Below are positions 33,042 through 45,282 of a DNA stretch of 64,000 nt, piece after piece. The position numbers and the translations under genes were made by a program. Numbering within the stretch: position 1 is the first letter of the stretch; each line of letters begins with the position of its first letter. The DNA lies in contig NC_081840.1 of NCBI RefSeq assembly GCF_963259705.1, positions 3,467,062 through 3,531,061 on the forward strand, given 5' to 3'. The notes below the pieces were generated by a model, which had not been told where the DNA came from, did no database searches, and saw only the letters and a list, made by a program, of their open reading frames with translations. Origin of the DNA: Myotis daubentonii. Taxonomy: Eukaryota; Chordata; Mammalia; Chiroptera; Vespertilionidae.

Positions 33042-35838
33042 AAAGGACGAGAAGGAGGAGGCTGCCACTGGGACTAGCGAGTGTAGGGACACGGTGGGAG
33101 TTCCAGTGAACTGTGCAGAGGGAGGGAACACAGACCATCGATCTCACTCTGACACCAATCGTGAGTTTGGGGGAGGCCCCTGAGCCCCCCTCAGTTTTGA
33201 TCGTTCACGAGAAAGACTCACAGAACTCACTGAAAGCTGTCACACACATGGGTGTGGTTTCTCGTGGGGAAAGGACACAGCTTAAAACGGGCCACGAGCA
33301 GACGCGGCGGAGGCCCGGGGAGTCCAGGCGCGGAGCCTCCGTTGTCCCCTCCCCGTGGAGTTTCGGCGGCATCGGGCTCCCAGCACCCACATGTGCCATA
33401 CGCGGGAGGAGTGCCAGCCGGCACCTAAGCCTCGGGGTCCCGAGTGTTTCCTGGGGCTTCGTCACCAGGGTGTGACCGAGTGCCAGGGGGCCGACCTCAG
33501 CCTCTAGGCCCTGCCGGGGCTGACTGCTGCTGCGCGACGCCAAGCGCCCAGCACAGCTGGCACGACCAGCCCCTGCCCCGCATCCTATCGGGGACTGGAG
33601 GCTCCCAGGCCAAAAGATACTCCGATTAGGGTGGCATTCCGAGGTCTGAGGGATCACCTCCGAGAAGCTGAGGACGAAGGCCGGAGCGGTTTGGAGCGAG
33701 GTTAAATTCTGTCCTACACAAACCCCCAACTGTCCCTGCGCCCAGGGACCAGGGCGCCGCCACTGCCACCAACACAGCTGGCTTCTGGCGCTCAGAAGGC
33801 GGACGCCAGGCCCGGGAAGGCAGCCGCAGGAACGTCCCACGGCTGCCTGACCATGACCCCTCGTCCTGCCCTTCACATCTCCCTGGAGGACCTAACAGAC
33901 GGAACCCAATTTGCATCCAGAGCCTTAAGCACGAGGGTGTGGGTGTCTGGGAACTGCCGGGCTTAGCCCCGTGGCCTCACTGGAGGGAGAGCGGGCGGGT
34001 AGGGTGTGTGCTGCGTGTCAGTGCCATCTGCCAATCCTCTTGACCAGTGGGAGGGAGCCGCCCATCCACAGGCAGCTCACATCCCCTCGGCTCGGACCGC
34101 CTCCAGCACCCGAGTCTGTGGGGCGACCCAGTCACTCTTGGAGGTGCACACACTACAGGTTCCCCTCCCATTCAGCTCTCAGAACTCGGGAAGACACATA
34201 ACCACGGCCCCTGGAGCACCAGCTCGGGAGACGTACACACGCCGAAGGAGGAATGAACGGCGGGGCTCTGCGCGGAGAGTCGCAACGTAGACTTAAACCC
34301 AGACTATCGCTTACCCGCTGTGTGACCTTGAGCCAGGCGCTTCCCTTCTCTGAGCTTCGCTTCCCGATCGCTGCAGTGGGGAGGGGACACTATCAAGCTT
34401 CAAGGGTCATTGGGAAGATTTCTTGAAATGTTGTTTGTACACTCTTAGCGCAATTCCTGGAAAATGCTACATAAAACGTAAAAAAATAGAAGCTGTCATC
34501 GTCACCATCAATGTCATCATTATCAGGATGAAGGAAAGGAGGAGGAGGAAACGTTAACCTCCCATCTAAATGTTTCCTAAAACATTAAACCCCATTCATC
34601 CACCTCTGACCTCAGAATAATCTATAATCATCAATGATTAGGGCGTTCAATCTGAAAGAACCTATTGCTAGGACGGTGGGAGCCACTGGATTCGTTCAGC
34701 AGGTCAGCAGGTCCGAGTCCCCGTGTCTGTGAAGCCGGGCAGGACCCCATGCCCACTCCCCCGCATCCTCACTGCACAGAGCTGTGCCCACAGCTAGCTC
34801 TTACCTCCTTGCCTTTTCCAGCGTCCGCAGCTGCGGCTGGTATCAGGGTGACACGGAGTCAGCCCGCTCTGCTGGTCCCTGCAGTGTGACCTTGAGCACG
34901 TCAGTCCATTTCTCAGGGGCTGTGTCTCACTGGGACACTGAGGCCCTCAGGGTTACGTGAGATGGTTTTCCCAACACGCAGTAGGTGCTCAAGAAAAAAG
35001 CGTCGTTATAGCATCGGAGGGCACGCCTGGCTCTCCTGCTGGACTGTGAATCTGTTAAGGACACTGTGCCTGGCACACGGTAGATGCTCAAAAATGCTTC
35101 CCGAAATGGAAACAAGGGCGCTGGACACTTGGGATGAGATGAGGCATCCAAAGGGGATGGAGGAGCGGGAACCAGGGCAGGGTCCTCAGAAGACCCCTGG
35201 AACGTTCTGCTCCTCATCCCCCTCCCTCTCCCCTCCTCCCAGGAGCTCGTATTTTCCTGGGTCGTTGTTCGGTTGCCAGCACTGAGTAATGAGGCCCTGG
35301 CAGCTTTGTTCCAGGAAGATCAAAGTTCTTCTCGCATATTGTCTCGCCTACCTCCCGCCGCCTGGGCAGGCAGAGAACTGGTTGGGTCAGGATGATTGCT
35401 CCCATTCTACAGATGAAAGCAACAAGGCCAAGGGCTCGTGGACTGACTCCCGGTGGAGCCAGCATCCGCTGGGCAGCCTGCCAGGGCAGTGTTGTTTGCT
35501 AGTGGCTCTCACGTTTGTTTGAACTTCACAGACTTAGTTTCTGCCATGGTCCAGTCTATACCAACCTCGTCTCCCTTTCCCAAACTTCCCTGTACTATTG
35601 AGACCTTTCTGTGCCTCTGTGATAGGGTTATGAGGGTCGGAGGGGCTTCTGGAAATAAGGGCAAGTCAATACTGATCACATGTGTAGACTTAGCTGGTCT
35701 GCCCTTGCTCGGCGGCTGGAAACCTTTATTCCTTGGGTTGAACCCACTCATGGGTCACCCTGTTTTATCCACGATGATCTGCTGGCCAGGAAACCCATGA
35801 CCTGACTATGCCAGTATTTCCAAATCTCTATCACAGCA
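33042..35838. other. No gene recognised
   Basis: 33200-34260 is CpG-rich but without a promoter motif set; a 223-codon minus frame (33205-33876) is rich in Pro/Gly/Ser/Arg and has no domain. MIR/L2-like traces near 34290-34500 and 34930-35110. Confidence 0.5.
34290..34500 (+). repeat. MIR relic
   Basis: TGTGTGACCTTGAGCCAGGC and CTCTGAGCTTCGCTTCC are the MIR core; GCAATTCCTGGAAAATGC lies toward the tail. Confidence 0.65.
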
Positions 35839-35849
35839 CTGAAATTATT

Positions 35850-36067
35850 ATTATTTTTAATATATATTGTTATTGATTTCAGAGAGAAAGGGAGAGGGAG
35901 AGAGATAGAAACATCCATGATGAGAGAGAATCATGGATCGGCTGCCTCCTGCACGCCCCACACTGGGGACTGAGCCCGCAACCTGGGCATGTGCCCTGAC
36001 TGGGAATCGAACCATGACCTCCTGGTTCATAGGGGGATGCTCAACCACTGAGCCATGCCGGCCAGGC
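35850..36067 (-). mobile_element. VES SINE, GTTGAGC-head type
   Basis: Complete minus-strand copy. Perfect 11-bp duplication CTGAAATTATT at 35839-35849 and 36067-36077. Confidence 0.95.
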
Positions 36068-36876
36068 TGAAATTATTTCTTTATAAGAAGTTTCCTCATT
36101 TACTGAACCTGTGCATAAAGGGGCAGTACAAACAAGACTTGGAAGTAGATTCAGGGGCCTGGGATCATTGAAACCCTTTGAGATTTTTTTCTCTTTAAGA
36201 CTTGAGGTATTATATGCAAAAAAGCACAGTACCTAACACATATTAGGGCCTCCTTACAGTAAACGTTAGGTTAACCAGAATCCCAGAGTCCACAGCAGTT
36301 AGCCCAATCCCTGGCCCATAGTAGGCGCTCAGTGAGCCTTTGGGTGGAATGTAGAGGTGGTTTTGAATACATGGCAGGACTATATTCATGAACTTGCCCT
36401 TCCTAGTTCCATTCTGAACGTCTAAGGCCCAGCCACAGCAAGTTCTCACTGGTCAACCTTCTGCACGACACTGATCTTGACACCAAGCTATCAACTCATC
36501 AAAATTCACTGAGGCTCTCCCATGTCCCCGAGCTGTACCCTCACAGCTTGCACTGGTGTCCTGCCGTGCTCTGCACTCTAAGACACGTGTGGGTGGTGCT
36601 GGAGGTGTTGGCAGCTGCCTTGGAACCTGGGTGCATTTAGGCAGCGTTTAACAGTGAGTCATCCGACTGAGGGTGAGGGAGCTGTGAGCTCCAGATGAAA
36701 TACATTCCCCTCTCACCTTGGAATACTTCATGCACTGCTGCTGATTTAATTGTGCTGTGAGGCCAGCCAACTGGCAACCCAGTGTGGAAGCTAGGACAGT
36801 TTTCTGCCCGTGTGTGGTGAGGTTAAGGGAACATGGTCACATGTGCCAGATAACTTCTGTTCCAAGGCTTCTGAGC

Positions 36877-36953
36877 ATGTGTGTGTGAGTGTGCATGTGT
36901 GTGTGAGTGTGCATGTGTGTGTGAGTGTGCATGTGTGTTTGAGTGTGCATGTG
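36877..36953 (+). repeat. 18-bp minisatellite, about 4 copies
   Basis: Unit GTGTGTGAGTGTGCATGT with one T for G change in the last copy. Confidence 0.93.
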
Positions 36954-38059
36954 GGCCCGCATATGTGTACGGTGGAATGTCCTCCTCTCAATGGATTCTG
37001 GTCACAGAGTCTTGCTGGGCAAGTCCACGCCGATCAGATGTGCGAATCTCAAGTCCCCTTTGCCGACAGATGTTCATCAAGGGCTCACCTTGTGCATGTG
37101 TTTCCGTCAGGGTCTCAACAGGAAGCAGATGACACATTTGAAAGAGGGTGATTTCAGGAGGTTTATGTGCAGTGAGATTACTCGCAAAGGTGTGGGGGTG
37201 GAAACCGCAGGAATGGAACAGGAACAGGAACTGGAGTGTCAGCAGCAGCCTGTGGTTTTTTGTCTGAAGATCTGAGGTACCAATGGAGGGCGGGGCTGTC
37301 GGTGCAAGCCCCAGGGAGGGCCAGGAGCAGAGGCCTTCAGCCAAGGGACCCAGCCAAGTGGAGGCGACCTTCCCGAGGACCCAGGGGACTATCTCCCCCC
37401 AGGAGCCTCTCTCTTTCTGTCCAATCCTCTGGAGGGGGGTGGGTCCCCACTGGCCGAATCCAACAGAAGCCAGGGGTCATCGGAACCTTGCAGAGGTTTG
37501 TCCAGCTCACCTCCTGGGGCGGAGGGCAGGCTGGAGAAGTGTCTGGAGCAGGTGAGGGGATCTGGAGGGGCAAATGTACGACATCATGCACAATGCTGCA
37601 CTGTGCAATGGACAGCGTGTTTCAGGTTCTGTGGGGACTGAGCTCACATAATTTTGGAGGTCTTCTTTAAGAAAAGCATACAAAAATATCTTACATGGCA
37701 AATACAAAAGCTAACCATCCAATTAACCAAACCACCCCAACAACATCTAACCACATTGTTAAGGCTTAGAAGGACCCAGTGCCTTAGAAGGACCTGTATC
37801 AATGAGGCTCTGGGCTTTGTGCTTCATTAGCTTCATTGTACACCTCCCTCTGCCTATGGCTTTGGTGGTTTTGACCTATACAGAGTCCCAGTCCACAATC
37901 AGCTTACAGTCTTATGATGGAGCAGGCTTAGATGACTGATTCGAAGTACAAAGCTAATCGTGGCATAAGAGAATTACAGATACAATACTAGAAAAGTTTA
38001 GGTGCACACGGAGGCTTTGAAAGACAGGTAGCATTTAGACACATGGCAATGGCTGGGCA

Positions 38060-38230
38060 GAATAATATAATACTATCTGCTACTGGTCACCTACTATGTA
38101 CGAAGCACTGTCTATAGATTATTTTATTCAATCCTAACAGAAACAGGAAACTGAGACTCCTAAGGGTTAAGTAGCTTTAGGTGACAAAGCTACAGAGTGG
38201 AAGAGCTAGGATCTGAACCACTGGCTCCGC
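38060..38230 (-). repeat. MIR relic
   Basis: GAAACTGAGACTCCTAAGGG and CTAGGATCTGAACCACTGG are the antisense MIR signature. It lies just upstream of the promoter. Confidence 0.65.
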
Positions 38231-38484
38231 TGTTTGCTTCCAGAGGCAGGCCCTTGTACACTGAAGCAAGCGGCTGTGGCACAAGCACCCCCGAAAGGTG
38301 CACCAGAGGTGGGAAAGCTCCAGTTCCAACAGGCAGAGGAGACACTCGGCCCATGGAAACATAGGACTGCTTTTACCTCTAACCCTTTATCAACACTTAT
38401 TGAATGAATCAAAGCCACCGCGAATATTGGCAATCCTTATTTCGGTTCCTAAGGCACTGAGCAGGACTGACTCAAAGCTTGTAA

Positions 38485-38503
38485 ACTACATTTCCCAGAA
38501 ACC
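38485..38503 (+). promoter_or_regulatory. ZNF143/STAF-like site 1
   Basis: ACTACATTTCCCAGAA matches the vertebrate promoter motif ACTACAnnTCCCAGvATGC up to the GCATGC half, which is altered here. Confidence 0.65.
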
Positions 38504-38545
38504 CATGGGGGCAGATGGACTGAGATCCAGCTCCGGCTGTGAAAG

Positions 38546-38567
38546 ACTCCATTTCCCAGCATGCAGT
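38546..38567 (+). promoter_or_regulatory. ZNF143/STAF-like site 2
   Basis: ACTCCATTTCCCAGCATGC keeps the CCCAGCATGC core exactly. It lies 61 bp downstream of site 1 in the same orientation. Confidence 0.75.
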
Positions 38568-38699
38568 GGGAACGCGGGCCCACGGTTTCCAGCATCAGCG
38601 GAGGCCGCGGGGCCAGCGCAGACTCCGCCCCACTCCGCGACGTCCCCGCTCGCCCCGCCTCCCCCGCTCGGCGCCGAGCCAATAGGAAGGTCCCATACT

Positions 38700-38797
38700 G
38701 CAGAGTGCGCCGGGGCTGGCGCCGCAGCGGAGTTGCGAGTAGTCGAAAGCGGCGGGAAGTTCATACTGGGAAGGAGGAGACGTTTCTGCGGCTCGGG
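38700..38797 (+). other. VRK1: Predicted VRK1 non-coding exon 1 (5' UTR); 5' boundary approximate
   Basis: The stretch lies in the CpG island and ends in CTCGGG|GTAGGG, a good donor with GT at 38798-38799. Joining it to exon 2 gives a short UTR ending TGAAA-ATG. No TATA box is visible, so the start is probably dispersed, and 38700 is only an estimate based on the CCAAT box at 38679 and the E2F-like site at 38751. Supporting context: this is the only CpG island upstream of exon 2 within the window's right half, and the exon 2 UTR is only five bases long. RNA evidence is not available here. Confidence 0.65.
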
Positions 38798-39559
38798 GTA
38801 GGGGTGCTGCGGCCGGCGCGGTCCGAGTTCGGGGCGACGAGGCGGGGTCACGCAGGGGGCTGCCGGGGGCTGGGCAGGCGCGGGGTGGCCGTGACCTCGG
38901 GCGGCGCCGGGGGCTGCGGGCGGCGCGACGCGGGAAACCCCTTCAGCCTGGTCTCCCTCAGGCCCCGCGGCGGCCCGGGCTCCCTGCACTGGCCCGGCCG
39001 GCCCCCGCCCTGGCCCCCAGGCTTAGTTGCACGTTCTGGACGGCGTGTTGGCGCGGCCGGGCCGGACCTGAGAGATGGGGTCCGTGCCCGTCCGGCCCGA
39101 CGAGGTCCCTGTGCTGTCTCGGAGCTGACATTCTGGAGGGTAAACGGGATAGACGCAAACCCGGTCCTTTGCAGGCGCCGAAAAGCTCCTTTAAAGCGAG
39201 GGCAGGCGATGGTGCGGCCCGGGCGACGGGGGGAGGTGGGGCAGCCCGGGGGCCGTGACGCTGGGCTGGAGACCTGAGCCGGGACCAGGAGTCCGGGCCC
39301 TGAGGACAGCGTCCGCCCCTCGCCTGCCCGCCTGCCCCTGACTGCTGCGAGCTCGCCCTGCAGGGCCGCTGCCAGGCCCTGGAGCCCCGGATGTGTGTGT
39401 GGATGTGTGTGTGGGTGGTTCTCGAGGGGTTTGCGTAACCCTCGGGCAGCTCTCCGGCCTCTGTCTCCCGAGCCGGCGGGGGCACCCTTTACGGTGTTCA
39501 AGGGCGACAGGCAGTGTTTCCTACCGTCGGAATAGGTTCTGGCCCTGGTCTCAAAGCTC

Positions 39560-40917
39560 CTAGGACCTAGGTGACCTAGTTAATTAGCTCCGACAAACAG
39601 CACCCGAGTTGCTGGGGAGGGGGAGAGAAGGAAGGAGGGAGGGGGAGGGGGGCGGCGGAGGGACACTGGGTTCCTGTTGAGGCCACCCATTTTTCTGACT
39701 TCTCCTTCAAGCCAACCATTTTTGTCTGACTGTACTCCCCTCCCCACCTGCCTTGTTTGGGGGAACAGCTTGGAAAGACAGACCAGTTTTGCTGGGGCGG
39801 GGGGTGCTTTTAGGGAGCCGCCGCGGAAGAGCATCTCTCATTATTTCCCTTTCTCCTTTTTAAAAACTTGGACTTGCCCATCTGTTGAGTCTGGAATGTG
39901 TAAGCGTAAAAAAAAAATAAATAGCTTGTAGAGCAGCACTCGTTAAGAGTTCTGAAAACAGGCGCCTTCCTTTTATGACATGCGGAGCACGGTCGTTTTG
40001 GGGGAGGATTCAGCCTACCATTTTCAAGCGGTTTCAGAGGGAAGCAAGGGTTCTTTGTAGGATCCTTTTGTGCAGATTGTGCCTGTGCTGTTTGGCCGGG
40101 AGGAACTGGAATTAAATTTCTGGGTAGATGAGGTTGTGTTCACCTGCTGCCTAAGAAGGGGATGTCCCCGACGCGGTCAGTCGTGGCTGGCGCTGCCCAG
40201 GCTCCTGCTGCCCAGGCTCCCACAGATGGCATCCTCTCTGCAGCTCAGCGTTGCTGACCACATTGCATCAATACGGGAAGCAACTCGAATTTCCTAACAG
40301 TAAACCTGTGCTAAGCATTACTGTCAATTTAGTGCTGGTGTCTAGTACTAGTCATACCATGTGTATAGTGTAATGGCTTCTTACGTTCAGTGCTGCAAAA
40401 ATGAAGAGAGGGTATTGGTTAAACACATGAGATAATGGAGTAATGTGTCAAGCAGAGAACCTGGCATAGAGTAAGGTAGTAAGTGCCCAGGAAACGGTTA
40501 TGGTTATATGAAAAGCTTATGCTCGGTTTTATTCCTGGGTGCAAGTGTATATTTTAAAAATAACAGTAATGCATCCAAAATGTTGACAGCTCCTAAAATT
40601 AAATTTCTTGAAGAGGCCAGCTTGTATTTTTTTTTAAAAGAACTAATGTGAAATAATAATATATAAGTGAATGTCCCAGATGTCTAGAAAAGAGAAAAGC
40701 TTTTTATTTCGACAACTATATTTTTTTCCTTAAAGCCATCCCTACTAAGATATAATTTACTATGAATAGAATTTTGACTTTAAGAATAAAACTTATTGAA
40801 AGTGAGGCAGAGCTTTACAGTGTACCTTATATCAAATGAAGGATGACTCCTGAATTTATTCAAAAGTTCAAATGATGATACCTCCATATATCAGGTGGTA
40901 AACTTAATAGGAATTAA

Positions 40918-40964
<47 letters not shown>

Positions 40965-41580
40965 CTTTCAGGAAAATTAATCTGGATGGGTTTTGAGATT
41001 GGATTGGTAACTGAAGAGGACTGGAAAATATTGTTCAAACTGGTCAGATATTTTACTTGCTGAGGTTATTCTTCAGAGTGAGTGGAAATGGACTCATTTG
41101 CTCACCAAATATCACGTGCCTACTGTGTCAGGAATTGCTAGGTGCAGTCTATTCTTGCTATTGTAGTGTTTTGTCAAAGCAAGTATTCTTTGTTTTAAAT
41201 AAATAGACGTCATTCTTTTTTGCTTAAGTTATTTAGCATTCAGCCCACAAGAAGTCAATAAATGTGTAGGACACACTTGAAAAACTACACTATTGATAAA
41301 GTATAGCAACTATGGACTTTTTAATAAGGATGTAAGATTAATCTAGAAAGGTGATAGGATCCCAACAAAGCACCTAGCTAGGTGGTGTAACAAAGATGTG
41401 TTTTGATGTTTTGAAGTGACTTCATGCACTTTCCCAGTTACTCCTGTCCATCTCTCCCAATGTTGTTGTGAATCTTTGCACTCAAACATAAGCACGTCCT
41501 ATTCTTGTTCTGGGTGACATGGGCAACACTCTAAAAAAACACCTCTCTAGAGAGAGATGAGGTGTGCCTTTCTCCCTAAT
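39560..41580. other. Intron 1, AT-rich, no recognised element except (GT)n
   Basis: Composition changes from GC-rich to AT-rich near 39.9 kb. No exon-like frame. Confidence 0.55.
40921..40963 (+). repeat. (GT)n microsatellite
   Basis: 21 perfect GT units. Confidence 0.97.
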
Positions 41581-41591
41581 AGGAGTTAGAG

Positions 41592-41813
41592 TTTTTTTTT
41601 TTTTTATATTTTATTAATTTTTTACAGAGAGGAAGAGAGAGAGATAGAGAGTTAGAAACATCGATGAGAGAGAAACATCGATCAGCTGCTTCCTGCACAT
41701 CCCCCACTGGGGAAGTGCCCACAACCCAGGTACATGCCCTTGACTGGAATCGAATCCGGGACCTTTCAGTCCGCAGGCCTACGCTCTATCCACTGAGCCA
41801 AACCGGTTTCGGC
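41592..41813 (-). mobile_element. VES SINE, GATAGAG-head type
   Basis: Perfect 10-bp duplication GGAGTTAGAG at 41582-41591 and 41814-41823. Confidence 0.95.
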
Positions 41814-42739
41814 GGAGTTAGAGTTTTAATACTCACCAATAAACAAATGCTAATGACAAACGACTTTGGTAATATTCTTCAGTAAACTTACTAAGAGTTT
41901 TACTAGCCACAGCATCAGCGTTGTCAGCTGGGAAAAATGCACTGTGAGTCATATTATTTATGTAGTCTTCATGTAAGTACTTGGGTTTTGATGATTCTTT
42001 GCAGTAACTCCCATCTGTCCATGGGTCTTTGGCCCATAGGAAGGGAACCAGTACTCTAGGATTGGAAAATTAAGACACTGCACATTCGCAAATATTTAGG
42101 ATGAATATTAAACCCATACTAAAATTCTTATCAGTAAGCCATGTACATTAAGTGGAAAGATACACTAGATGGAAGTCATATAATTGCAAGGTTATTACTT
42201 TGAGATTTGGGAGTGTTCTGTCATATACTTTCAAGGCAAATTATACATTATTGGAAGGAAACATTTATCTTGTGGAGCTCAATATCTGGAACAATGTAGT
42301 TGGTCCCACAGGGACTAAATGAGAACTGGAAAGTTACTAGGAACGAGGGTGGCACCATCCCACTCTGTTATAATTTCTTCCCGTGTACTTATTTTATTTT
42401 CTCGTTGCAGACTGGCGGGCTTGCTGCTGTTTGCATGTGGGGTAGATAAGTTTGCTCTAGACCTATCTCCTGGTTTCAAGAACCCAAAAGATACCCTCTT
42501 ATCGATCTAATTGACAGTTATGTCTAAAATTTAAAAAAAAATCATGAAGGTAGAAATCTAAGATAACTCTAGCTTTATTTCAGGTTAATTACTTTTCTCA
42601 AATTGTTTTTCCAAGTGACAGCTAAACAAATGTCATTGTTTGATGGTACTATGTATAAATGCATTGTGACCACATTTCACAGTGCTAAGGGTTAGAGACT
42701 GCTATTAGACTTTTAGTCTTCATAGACTGTCTGGAAGAC

Positions 42740-43190
42740 ATAGGTGTATGCTTAACTTATTAAGAAACTACCAGACTTTCCCAGAGTAGTTGTACCATTT
42801 TACAGTCCTATTATCACTGTATGAGACACAAGGTTTTCTTGAATCTTTGTCAGCATTTGGTGTTGGCGATGTTTTTTGTTAACCATTATAACAGGTGTGT
42901 TGTGGTAGCTCATCATGGCTTGAATTTTATTTCCTTAATGGCTAATGATGTTGAATATCTCTTCATGTGCTTATTTGCCATCAATATCTTATGTGGTGAC
43001 TTGTCTATTCATATCTTTTGCCTGTTTTGTATCTGGATTGTTTGTTTCCGTATTGTTGCATTTAGAGCGTCCTTCATGTTTCTGAATACAAGGCCTTTGC
43101 CAGATGTATGATTTGTAAATATATTCTCATAGTCTATGGCTTTTCTTCATTCTTTTACAGTGTCTTTTGCAGCACAAAAGTATATGTGGA
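42740..43190 (-). mobile_element. Ancient L1 3' UTR fragment
   Basis: Antisense L1 phrases: CCCAGAGTAGTTGTACCATT, TTCCTTAATGGCTAATGATG, CAAGGCCTTTGCCAGATG. Diverged. Confidence 0.75.
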
Positions 43191-43327
43191 TTGTGTTGTT
43201 GGTGTCGTGCATGTCTCAGAGCTCTTTGCCTAACCCTAATGATGGATACTGAGGACTCTGCTGAACTTTCAAACTCCTTCATATTAATTCTACTTTTAGT
43301 AAGTTGTACATGTGGGAAGAAAGGAAG

Positions 43328-43352
43328 TTTTTTTTTTTTTTTTTTTTTTTTG
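43328..43352 (+). repeat. T25 homopolymer
   Basis: Uninterrupted T run. The following sequence (43353-43800) is not a repeat I recognise, so I cannot say that the run is the A-tail of a minus-strand retrocopy. Confidence 0.9.
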
Positions 43353-45020
43353 GCTTGTTGACGTGGGTGACATTTCTTATCAGGCCTAATACGGGTCGAA
43401 GAGGTGAGCAACTGAAAACAGGTTGATAAATTGCTCCAAAGAGGAAATGTTAATGGAATCACTCTTATTTATGCTGGCAAAGAGGAGACTTGGGGGTTAT
43501 TTAATCAGTGTGTTCTGATACTGGCGATGAAGAACTATGCAGAGAATGATGATGGCCAGCTGTTCCTCAGAACCACTGAGGACTGAGTAAGGACAAATGG
43601 CTCAAACAGCGCCCTCAGTTTCAGTCTTAGGGAGGCATTTGCAGGCACTGGGGCGTTAGACACTTCATCCAGCGATCCAAACAGTCTCCAAAGGCAGAGA
43701 GGGAACCTAGCTGTAGGTTAGGAGCATTACAGCAGGGGATGTGACAGGCGACAGCCTCAGTTCTAATCCATGGTGACTGAAAAGACTCAGTTTCTTATTC
43801 TTAGCACCCATGTCACTGCTTGATTCTTTCCCCAAACAAATTATACTCTTTTTCTATTTATCTGTGGGAATTTCATTTGGTTTCTGCTTTCTTTTGTGTA
43901 TTTAAACGACTGTTGTGGATATAGATTAGACTTCTGTTATTTAAAAAATAGAACTTATTTAATGTCAGACAGACTACTAAATATCGGTACATTTCTACTT
44001 TTAATGTAGAGCATGGAAAAGTGTATTATTCCATTTAAAAATTAATGATGACTTGTTGAGCAAAGGATTTTATTGCATAAGAGATTACTGCGACATGTAT
44101 TTTCTGTTTGATTTAATTTTCCTTCATCTGATTCTTTTCTACCAGTCTAGATCTTTTTTCCACTGAAATGTTAAGATTGACCAAGAATATTTCACTTATG
44201 ATTGTAACCCTTCAGTATTACCACAGAGAATTTTTTTTTTCCTGTAGAAGAGCAGGCTCTTACAGTGCAATGCAGGCTGCCCATTTAAAACTATCATTGC
44301 TTGGCACCTATGCCCTAGTGACAGTTTGACCAACATGTGAGCAGGCACAGTGCCATCCTGACAGATGGGCGTGAGTGTAGGCAGCCAAGAAACCATGTAT
44401 CTGCATCTCGTGTATTTGTTAAGGGCAGGATTCCCAGTCGGGGCTGTTCAAACGTCTGTCCATCCTGAGCTTTTACGCCTGTGGATACAGGGATGTCATC
44501 ATTAATCTCAGCTTCTGACTGAGAGTCCATGGTGTATAAGAGCTTCGTGGCTCTCACAGAAGTAGGCAGTTGGGGACAGTCATGATAATTTCTCTCTCCT
44601 TCATCTCAGGACTACTTCAAATAATCTTCTCCCCTTTCTCCTAGCCAACTAGGTTTGCCGTGAGTACAGACCTGTTCAGACATTGTCCCCCTACGTCTAG
44701 AACATGTGTGGCTTTGTTTGTTGTCTAGAGTGCACAGCTTTGTCAGTCATTTAATATTTATGGTTTGGACAGTGATGTATATAATTGGAGTTAGGCAGCT
44801 CTGAGTTCAGATATTGACTGATATGTGACATTAGGGCAACCTAATTTTACCATCAAATCAAGGCAAAACAATACCTGTTTCATAGGGTAGTTGTGAGAAT
44901 TAACTGAAGTATGTACACTAGTCACTTGATATAATGTCTGGCCCACAGTCAGTGTTCAATAAATGTTTATCATCATCACTTTAACATCCCTGTTTTTCTC
45001 TGGAGAGTTACCTGAAACAT
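43353..45020. other. Intron 1, no recognised element except MIR at 44770
   Basis: 43353-43800 after the T25 run is of medium complexity and unidentified. Confidence 0.5.
44770..44985 (+). repeat. MIR relic
   Basis: CATAGGGTAGTTGTGAGAATTAA, TCTGGCCCACAGTCAGTG and TTCAATAAATGTTTATC are the MIR 3' half. Confidence 0.7.
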
Positions 45021-45028
45021 AATCTTTT

Positions 45029-45282
45029 AAAAAAATATGTTTTTATTGATTTCAAAGAGAGGAAGAGAGAGGGAGAGGGAGAGGGAGAGTGAGAGTGAGA
45101 GAGAGTGAGAGTTAGAAACATCAGTGATGAGAGAGAATCATTGATCCACTGCCTCCTGCACACCCCCCTACTGGGAATTGAGCCTGCAATCTGGGCATGT
45201 GTCCTGACCGGGAATTGAACTGGTGACCTCCTGGTGTATGGGATGATGCTCAACCAACTGAGCAACACTGCTTGGGCCAGGG
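45029..45282 (-). mobile_element. VES SINE, GTTGAGC-head type
   Basis: Complete minus-strand copy with an enlarged GAGAGT purine tract. AATCTTTT lies on both sides (45021 and 45283). Confidence 0.92.

Larger units (their letters stand above)
36078..38440. other. No gene recognised upstream of the promoter
   Basis: Contains the 18-bp minisatellite and a MIR. Nothing suggests a divergent coding gene. Confidence 0.5.
38450..38760 (+). promoter_or_regulatory. VRK1: VRK1 promoter, TATA-less and GC-rich
   Basis: Seen in order: ZNF143-like motifs at 38485 and 38546, GC-box-like CGCCCCGCCTCCCC at 38651, a forward CCAAT at 38679-38683 (GAGCCAATAGG), and GGCGGGAA, an E2F-like site, at 38751-38758. 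This set is typical of housekeeping and proliferation genes, and it suits VRK1, a cell-cycle-linked kinase. Promoter activity is inferred from position and motifs. Confidence 0.75.
38540..39520. promoter_or_regulatory. CpG island over VRK1 promoter, exon 1 and start of intron 1
   Basis: Dense CG dinucleotides and high GC content run from about 38540 to 39520, without recognisable repeats. The density drops sharply on both sides. Most of the island lies downstream of the predicted exon 1 donor. Confidence 0.85.

Noticed and set aside
33205..33876. 223-codon minus-strand frame
   Set aside because: CpG-rich composition explains the open frame. Pro/Gly/Arg-rich with no recognisable domain.
38561..39501. 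217-238-codon frames in the CpG island
   Set aside because: Typical GC-driven open frames over a promoter; VRK1 starts in exon 2.
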